Positions 58,845 through 64,000 of a DNA stretch of 64,000 nt are shown piece by piece. Under the pieces are notes generated by a model. That model was not told the DNA's origin, made no database searches, and saw only the letters and a list, made by a program, of their open reading frames with translations. Origin of the DNA: Myxococcales bacterium (GTDB lineage Bacteria; Myxococcota_C; UBA6777). Location of the stretch: assembly GCA_020632975.1 (NCBI GenBank), contig JACKEL010000001.1, positions 248,001 to 312,000 of the forward strand, read 5' to 3'. How positions within the stretch are numbered: the stretch's first letter is position 1; the number at the start of each line of letters is the position of its first letter. The position numbers were made by a program, and so were the translations under genes.

Positions 58845-59260
58845 CATATCGATTGAATTTCCCCATATCGATTGAATTTCCTCATATCATATCGATTGAC
58901 CTTTCCCCATACCTCATTGATAATAAAAGAGAAAATTAGATTTCTTTGGAATTGCGTCCCTCCGTGGGCGCCCATGCGCTGAAGGCCTGACATATCTTTT
59001 CAATTGATAATTTCTCCTTCCGTGGGCGCCCATGTGCGAAGGCTTGCATCCATGCGGTGCGACATCTTTCTGCTCCTTATCTTGCATCAGAGGCGACCAC
59101 ACATTATCTAAGTGGCACAACTGTTTCTATTTCTACAGCGAACTTAAAACATCCCTTTCAAAAGAGAAAAGGCTTTTTCCTTTTGGTCGCGCACCTTAAA
59201 AGTTGCCTTGCATCGAAAGCCCACTCTTTTCCCCAAACACCACAAAGGAGTCCTTTGACG
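58845..59260. other. AT-rich repeat-bearing region upstream of the frameshifted SDR
   Basis: It includes a 26-bp sequence (58911-58936) found again at 60259-60284. CCATATCGATTGAATTTCC-like repeats lie at about 58845-58900. Two CCGTGGGCGCCCATG copies occur near 58966 and 59021. It must hold the SDR promoter; a -24/-12 lookalike at 59113-59128 lacks the conserved -12 G and is not called. Confidence 0.4.
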
Positions 59261-60175
59261 ATGGGTTGGACAGCCGCACAAACTCCAGACCAACATGGTC
59301 GAACTTTTCTGATTACAGGCGGAAACAGTGGTATCGGTTTTGAAGCCGCCCGCGTTCTTGCCGAACACAGCGCAGAAGTCATCCTCGCATGTCGCAGCGC
59401 TGACAAAGCTCAACAAGCCCTCGAAACGCTGCGAAAGTACGCTCCCGCCGCAAGAACCAGCTTTCTCCAACTCGATCTTGCGGATCTGTCGTCGATCAAA
59501 CGAGCCGCGCAAGAAGCCAAAGAACGCTTCAAAAGATCGATGTCCTCATCAATAATGCGGGTGTGATGGCCCTTCCCTACACCAAGACCCGCGATGGCTT
59601 TGAGATGCAGATCGGAACCAACCACTTTGGGCACTTTGCTTTTTACAGGGCAGATGCTCCCCCTCGTCAAAGATCGTATCGTCAACGTCAGCAGCGCGGT
59701 CCATCTACGCGGCAAGATGAACTTCGATGACCTCATGCGAGAAAAGTCCTACAACAAATGGGAAGCCTACTTCCAAAGCAAACTCGCCAATATGCTGTTT
59801 ACTTTTGAGTTGGATCGACGCCTCAAAGCCGCCAACAAGAGCCTCAAAGTCCTTGCTTGCCACCCTGGGTATGCTGCAACAAATCTCCAAACCGTCGGCC
59901 CCATCATGGAAAAAAGCCGATTTTCCAAAGGACTGATGGAGTTTGGTAACTCGATCTTGGCCCAAGATGCCGTCCAAGGCGCATGGCCCACGCTTTACGC
60001 AGCCGTCGGCGACCTACCAAGCGGCACCTACACAGGACCCAGCAAGATGCTTGAGTTGCGCGGCCCCGCACATATCTCCCCCAAAGTCGCGAAAGCCGCA
60101 CGCAGCGAAGAAGATGCGGCCCGTCTTTGGCAAGTCAGCGAAGAACTCACAGGCATCACATACAAGTTTGATTAA
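59261..60175 (+). pseudogene. SDR-family oxidoreductase with two compensating frameshifts
   Basis: The start (ATG behind AAAGGAG) and first 90 codons give a normal SDR, RTFLITGGNSGIGFEAARVL. The first frame then stops at about 59566. Joining the three frames, KIDVLINNAGVMALPYTKT is read in the second frame, and LLFTGQMLPLVKDRIVNVSS in the original frame again. The shifts fall in an A-run at about 59530 (one A short) and a T-run at about 59640 (one T extra). The active site YFQSK and the remainder to 60175 are intact. The family is retinol-dehydrogenase-like. Either it is a recent pseudogene or both shifts are base-calling errors in homopolymers. The total span (about 304 codons) is normal for the family. 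Confidence 0.8.
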
Positions 60176-60221
60176 AATTGAAGCAGAGATGTTCTCTTGG
60201 GGGGAGGAAGACTATTTCTTT

Positions 60222-60449
60222 GGGCGACCCGCTGTGGCATCTGTACCAACTAATTCCTACCTCATTGATAATAAAAGAGAAAATCAAATAGCTTTCTTTG
60301 GAAAATCACGAGAGTTTGTAAAGTGACTTCCCGAACCAAGGGAGTTTGCGAAAAAAATCGTCTGATGTGACGAAGTTTTACGTTCGAAAATAACCTATCT
60401 TTTCATATAGTTGATAATTAGTTGGTACAGATGCCCGCTGTGGTCGCCC
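60222..60449. mobile_element. MITE-like element with long terminal inverted repeats
   Basis: Left arm 60222-60255 and right arm 60416-60449 match as inverted repeats over 8 outer bases (GGGCGACC) and 19 inner bases (GCATCTGTACCAACTAATT). A 7-base middle differs, reading CCGCTGTGG in the same direction in both arms. The 228-bp span has no ORF. No clear target duplication is seen, so it could also be a structured RNA or a recombination relic. Confidence 0.45.
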
Positions 60450-60499
60450 CAGATGCCATATAAGCAGTCTCAGAAGGTCGCCCCATACACCATATAAGC

Positions 60500-60620
60500 A
60501 GTCCCATATCAGCATCCCCATATCAGCATCCCCATATCAGCAGTCCTGTATCAGCAGTCCTGTATCAGTAGCCCTGTATCAGCAGCCTCATATCAGCAGT
60601 TTCAAATCAGCAGTTTCAGC
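60500..60620. repeat. 14-bp tandem repeat, eight copies plus a partial ninth
   Basis: Units run without a gap from 60500 to 60611 with consensus AGTCCYRTATCAGC, followed by a partial AGTTTCAGC. Variants occur at the third to seventh bases. A looser precursor with two CCATATAAGCAGTC copies lies just before. Noncoding. Confidence 0.8.
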
Positions 60621-60874
60621 TCGCCCACAGGTAGAAAGATACGCAGTTGGGCCTTTGCAGACGAAAATGCATTTTTCTCTTTTTTTATATTCTTGCTTCA
60701 GAGCTTTTTGGGGGCGCCGTTTATTCATTGCATCAAGGAAGATTCCCCTTTGTCACGGATGACAAAAAAGACGCTTGTTACTGCGATCCAATCTTCCCTC
60801 CTCATGCATAAAAAGATTTGGATTTCTTTTTATGCGGATATCCTCGCACAATTATTTTAGGGAAAGGCTCTGCC

Positions 60875-61732
60875 ATGAACGAGTCCATGGATAGGTTCGC
60901 ATATCGCCCAAACGCAACAAAAACCCTTACAAAACATATCATTGCATATCTATCAATTCTTTTTATGGGAGAAATATGTCTCTCCCCAAGCCTAGTGCAA
61001 GCGCAGACCTTCGAGTCTGAGATGAAGCGATATGCCCAAGACAGCAAGAGCATGAGACGCTTACTCCACACAGGGAGCGGCGCTTGGCACATGTACCTCG
61101 AAGCCAATTATAATTTCCCTTTTGAAGTAGGAGCGAGGCTTGCGATACAGATGCCAGGAGGTATCCGTTTGGCCGCATCTTACGGCATGATGCAACAAGC
61201 CATCCTTCAAGAAGCCAACAAAGCGCTCCTTGGTGCGGATACATACGGTGCCCACGTTGGGCGCGTGATCGACAAATTCTTACAAACATCTTCTGTGTGG
61301 CGTGCTCATTTGGAATGGAGACCTTTCGAGCGACACGGATTCTATATGGGCCTAAGCTACGTCCAGATGAGCTTTCGCGGGCAAGTGAATGCAGCCGATC
61401 TTGCGGATATCTCGCTTGGTTTCCAAGGAGCCCGCGATATCTTGCAAGCCACAAGTTACCAAGTCGAAACAAAACTTTCCTTGGCGGTCGCGGAGCTGGG
61501 ATGGGAGTGGACGATCCTTTACATCTTCAATCTGCGCCTAGGACTGGGCGTGGCCAAACTCATCGGGCACGAGGTCAACATCTCCGCCCAATTCGACAAA
61601 GCCGTCTCCAATGAATACAAACAACAGATCCTCGAAAAAGCCGGTCGTGGCGCTGAGATCATCAACCTGACCTTGCAACAATACAACATCTATCCCTCCC
61701 TTTCTGTCGGGCTGGGCGTTCGCTTCTTCTAA
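60875..61732 (+). CDS. Secreted, probably outer-membrane beta-barrel protein
   Basis: A 285-residue protein with a signal peptide after a 17-residue polar start (HIIAYLSILFMGEICLSPSL ... VQA-QT). The mature part shows the alternating strand pattern of a barrel (MYLEANYNFPFEVGARLAIQ, GFYMGLSYVQMSFRG, LYIFNLRLGLGVAKLIG) and ends with Phe (GLGVRFF), the usual outer-membrane insertion signal. Specific function unknown. ATG 60875 lies behind GGGAAAGG; the longer frame from 60818 lacks a ribosome site. It stands alone, beside the repeat region. Confidence 0.72.
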   Translation: MNESMDRFAYRPNATKTLTKHIIAYLSILFMGEICLSPSLVQAQTFESEMKRYAQDSKSMRRLLHTGSGAWHMYLEANYNFPFEVGARLAIQMPGGIRLAASYGMMQQAILQEANKALLGADTYGAHVGRVIDKFLQTSSVWRAHLEWRPFERHGFYMGLSYVQMSFRGQVNAADLADISLGFQGARDILQATSYQVETKLSLAVAELGWEWTILYIFNLRLGLGVAKLIGHEVNISAQFDKAVSNEYKQQILEKAGRGAEIINLTLQQYNIYPSLSVGLGVRFF

Positions 61733-61812
61733 GAGATATGCAAGGAAAACTTGAGGGATGATGGAGAAGAAGGTGGGAGAGAGGACAGGGGGATGTGGGA
61801 GACGGTCAAGAC

Positions 61813-62109
61813 TTAGAGCCCCGCGGCAGTCGCTGCCATACGCTCACGAAAGTTTTTGCGCACAGTGATCAGACTTTTTAACTTCACGCGGCGACGACCT
61901 TGAAGCAGCATCATCACGGGCTTTTCGACGTTTCCTCGTAGCGTAGAGCCCGTAAAGTCGAGCTTGGTGACCTTGCGATAACGAAGAAGGTCCTGTCCTT
62001 TTTTGACCACCACAGTGGTTTTGTTGGTTTTGTCGCCAGCTTGGGCAGGAGTAGAAAGCAAAAGTCCCGCAGCCATCGCAGCCATCGCAATTGTGTTTTG
62101 CATCTTCAT
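61813..62109 (-). CDS. Possible nested small secreted protein inside the sigma factor frame
   Basis: A 98-codon product from ATG 62109 (ATG 62103 also fits), with GAAGGG about ten bases upstream. Its signal peptide is complete (AMAAMAAGLLLSTPAQA) and the mature part is basic and strand-rich (TVVVKKGQDLLRYRKVTKLD, PVMMLLQGRRRVKLKSLI). Independent translation would explain why a signal peptide appears mid-frame. This is an alternative reading of the sigma factor entry's C-terminus, not extra DNA. Confidence 0.45.
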   Translation of the reverse strand: MKMQNTIAMAAMAAGLLLSTPAQAGDKTNKTTVVVKKGQDLLRYRKVTKLDFTGSTLRGNVEKPVMMLLQGRRRVKLKSLITVRKNFRERMAATAAGL

Positions 62110-63069
62110 CGTCTTTATCCCTTCAAATGCAGCAAAAGGCTTGCTTGCATTTTGTTTTTTTTGAGGTTTCCTTTTTTCCATCGGGAAGAAACGCTGCGAA
62201 CGCGATGCAACAGGCGCAACAAACAACGAAGTGTCCGAAGACTTTGGGTCCACATTGTTCAAAGCAAGGGTTGTTCCTTTCGAAGAGATCGAAAGTTTGC
62301 GCGACAACCCTTCAGAGACATCAGGCCGCGGCCCCAAAGCCACCATACCTGCAAGAGATGCAATCCCCGCAGTTCCCGTCCACAAGACTGTACTATTTTT
62401 GACCAAGACCCCTGCTTGTGCGGTGGTTTTGATCCAGCCAACAGACTGTGCCAACAACTGTTTTGAGCGGGTACAAAGCATCCAAAGGACCGTTCCCACC
62501 GCGCTGAGCATCGACCAAGCCTCTCGCATCAGAGAACTCCGTTTTAAGCTCTCTCTTGCGCTTGACTCTGTTGCGTACACGGTCTTTTCGGCCATGGACA
62601 ACAACGTTGCCGTGTGGTGGACATCTTCTTCTTCAAAAGCACGCAAATCGATCACAGCTTGTTGCCGTGGTGGGAGGGCCGCCACCGCATCGTGTACCAA
62701 AGCAAGGCCCTGACGATGCGTAAGCTCGCCTTCTGGCGAGCGTTGGGAAGCAGCGAAAGACTCCGTCGCCTCCAAGGGTTCGCAAGGAACAGAGCGACCC
62801 TCTCGACGCAACCAATCGATGGCTTTACGTCGAGCGATCGACATCAGCCAAGGCCCCATCTTCTCGATGTGTGGGAGCGTATGTGCATGCCTCCATGCTG
62901 CCATCAGCGACTCCTGAACGATGTCTTCGCTCGCTTCTACAGGGACCAAACGTGCAACTTGACGACGCAAAGCACCCAGATGGGGCTGAACCTCCGCGCG
63001 AAAGGTCAGCTCTTTTGAAGCCTCGCGTCGTCCTGTTCTTGTTTGTCCTTGGTCAGCTTTTTCATTCAT
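61813..63069 (-). CDS. ECF sigma factor, in frame with a secreted small protein
   Basis: A 418-residue frame. Residues of about 30-175 are an ECF sigma factor: region 2 EDIVQESLMAAWRHAHTL and MGPWLMSIARRKAIDWLRR, then region 4 AVAALPPRQQAVIDLRAFEE and MAEKTVYATESSARESLKR. Residues 180-320 are an extension with a possible membrane span (WTGTAGIASLAGMVALG). From codon 321 the frame reads a clear signal peptide (MKMQNTIAMAAMAAGLLLST then PAQA-GDK) and 74 mature residues ending AATAAGL. It is either a true fusion or two genes with the second nested at ATG 62109. The sigma part would direct RNA polymerase to envelope-stress or similar genes. No anti-sigma factor gene adjoins. Confidence 0.8.
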   Translation of the reverse strand: MNEKADQGQTRTGRREASKELTFRAEVQPHLGALRRQVARLVPVEASEDIVQESLMAAWRHAHTLPHIEKMGPWLMSIARRKAIDWLRREGRSVPCEPLEATESFAASQRSPEGELTHRQGLALVHDAVAALPPRQQAVIDLRAFEEEDVHHTATLLSMAEKTVYATESSARESLKRSSLMREAWSMLSAVGTVLWMLCTRSKQLLAQSVGWIKTTAQAGVLVKNSTVLWTGTAGIASLAGMVALGPRPDVSEGLSRKLSISSKGTTLALNNVDPKSSDTSLFVAPVASRSQRFFPMEKRKPQKKQNASKPFAAFEGIKTMKMQNTIAMAAMAAGLLLSTPAQAGDKTNKTTVVVKKGQDLLRYRKVTKLDFTGSTLRGNVEKPVMMLLQGRRRVKLKSLITVRKNFRERMAATAAGL

Positions 63070-63144
63070 CGTTTTGTCCTCGCTGTTTCGCGTTCTATGT
63101 TCTAAGACGACGACGATCCAGAAAGTTCCTAGTCATAAAGGAAA

Positions 63145-64000
63145 TTATTTTCCTTCTTCTCTGACCACCAGTGAAAAGCTCCCATTCTTCGAGGTTTGTG
63201 GTGGAAGCACAAACACCCCTGTTCCCTCCATCCCTTCTGCAAACAGCCGAAAGCCATCGTTGGCGTTCGACTGGGGCTCCAAAGCAAAGAAGGGCTCGCC
63301 CACAGGCGCATACAACAAAAGATGCGCAAAGATCGGATCTGCAAACATCTCGATGGTAGGTCCATGGTCTCCAAAGACCATCAGAGCAGGCTTTTGGAGG
63401 TCTCGCTGTGTAAAGAGATCATCCAAGGCCGTCTCATCAAGCGGTCGAAGCTCTCGAAAGTCCGAAGGATGAGGGATATCTGAGGGAGGTCCGAGCGGCA
63501 AGCCACGTTCTAGCGGAAAGCGCGCAACACAGGGGATCTCGACACGAGGAGGCGTCTGTGGATCGCGGACAAAGTACGGATGAAACCCGAATCCTGCGGG
63601 GTAAGCGACATCATCGACATTTTTGAGCGAAGCTGTGGAACGAAAAGATGCCCCATCGAGGGAAAAGCTGAGTTCAGCCTCAAAAGCAAAGGGAAAGTTG
63701 AGTTCGGGAAACTGTCTTGAAGAAAAATGAAGGGAGCAAGAGACCTCATCGCGAGAAACCACGGTCCATGGGCGTTGTCGAACATCACCATGGCGTGCGG
63801 TTCCATCGTCTGCGACCGTCTTCAACGAAAACACCCGTCCATCGGCATGATACAGCCCATCTTTCATACGATTGGCCCATGGCATCATCAAAAACGAAGA
63901 ACAAGCTCCCGCCCGTTCGTAGTCTTTGCTCTGTGTAGGGCGCATGATGTCCATCCATCCGCCATCTTGGAACACTCGACCATACGCCACCGAACCACCC
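63145..64000 (-). CDS. Aldose 1-epimerase family protein, N-terminus cut by window edge
   Basis: The frame is open from the right edge to a stop at 63145; a GTG at 63990 is in frame, but upstream codons (GGSVAYGR) continue the family's beta strand, so the true start lies outside. The galactose-mutarotase signature is seen: MMPWANRMKDGLY holds the N-R of the binding site, AGFGFHPYF a His pair, and EPQSNANDGFRLF the late catalytic Glu. It would interconvert sugar anomers. It is the right-most gene, leftward, and lies 75 bp before the sigma factor start. Confidence 0.87.
   Translation of the reverse strand, partial: GGSVAYGRVFQDGGWMDIMRPTQSKDYERAGACSSFLMMPWANRMKDGLYHADGRVFSLKTVADDGTARHGDVRQRPWTVVSRDEVSCSLHFSSRQFPELNFPFAFEAELSFSLDGASFRSTASLKNVDDVAYPAGFGFHPYFVRDPQTPPRVEIPCVARFPLERGLPLGPPSDIPHPSDFRELRPLDETALDDLFTQRDLQKPALMVFGDHGPTIEMFADPIFAHLLLYAPVGEPFFALEPQSNANDGFRLFAEGMEGTGVFVLPPQTSKNGSFSLVVREEGK

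Larger units (their letters stand above)
60176..60874. other. Repeat-rich gene-free region
   Basis: This 699-bp region between the SDR and the outer-membrane-type protein holds a MITE-like inverted-repeat element (60222-60449), a second copy of the 26-bp dispersed repeat (60259-60284) and a 14-bp tandem repeat (60500-60620). The promoter of the gene starting at 60875 should be in the last 150 bp. No reliable ORF is seen. Confidence 0.6.

Noticed and set aside
59113..59128. Sigma-54 promoter TGGCAC-N5-TTTCT
   Set aside because: The conserved G of the -12 GC is missing.
58655..60620. CRISPR array
   Set aside because: Both repeat arrays are gapless with no unique spacers, and no cas gene is present.

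Overview
The window looks like a chromosomal segment of a moderate-GC, Gram-negative bacterium of the Myxococcota / former deltaproteobacterial type. This is an inference. It rests on four large eukaryotic-like Ser/Thr kinases with single membrane spans (two ending in PEGA domains, one in PPC-like domains), many secreted or lipid-anchored proteins, a TonB receptor, an ECF-type sigma factor, and predation- or cell-wall-type peptidases. No rRNA, transposase, CRISPR array or recognisable phage structural gene is present, so the assignment is not firm.

Layout. 1-5.3 kb: a leftward surface-polysaccharide operon (two-domain oxidoreductase, heparinase II/III-like protein, glycosyltransferase cut by the left edge). 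5.3-14 kb: a triple peptidoglycan-binding M15 peptidase, a PPP-type metallophosphatase, a 606-residue orphan protein, a small secreted protein, a Cys-repeat M23 peptidase, TcdA and a TatD-family nuclease. 14-21.3 kb: a kinase-TPR protein, a leucine-rich-repeat protein and an unusual zinc-ribbon SDR in one rightward series, then a Kelch protein. 21.4-22.0 kb: seven tRNA genes on the minus strand with phage-like, non-canonical arms. 22.5-28.8 kb: a leftward block of HEAT protein, ABC exporter, small protein and kinase. 28.9-38.2 kb: thioesterase, extended SDR, TonB receptor, lipoprotein solute-binding protein and PEGA kinase, all rightward. 38.3-46.4 kb: AEC transporter, YunC-like protein, type III glutamine synthetase, a DUF3352-like secreted protein and FadH. 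46.6-49.3 kb: an EF-hand protein with a pyroglutamyl-peptidase-like domain in permuted order, and a lone ParB-like protein. 49.5-58.7 kb: FSH1-like hydrolase, condensation-like acyltransferase, M14 peptidase, a kinase-like protein with HRN instead of HRD, flavin-reductase-like protein, M20 peptidase and a DUF1611-like P-loop protein. 58.7-60.9 kb: a repeat-rich stretch with three different repeat classes, a MITE-like inverted-repeat element and a frameshifted SDR. 60.9-64 kb: an outer-membrane-type protein, an ECF sigma factor whose frame runs into a secreted protein, and a partial aldose epimerase.

The most original signal is the protein at 46580-47917. All three catalytic motif regions of peptidase family C15 are visible, but the Cys/His half comes before the half that normally starts the enzyme. 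It sits behind a Pro/Thr-rich leader and a canonical EF-hand. The M15 protein at 5281-6789 has a similar leader and also lacks a signal peptide, so both may use one non-classical export route (inference). The phage-like tRNA array and the repeat-rich 58.7-60.9 kb zone are the best signs of foreign or fast-evolving DNA.
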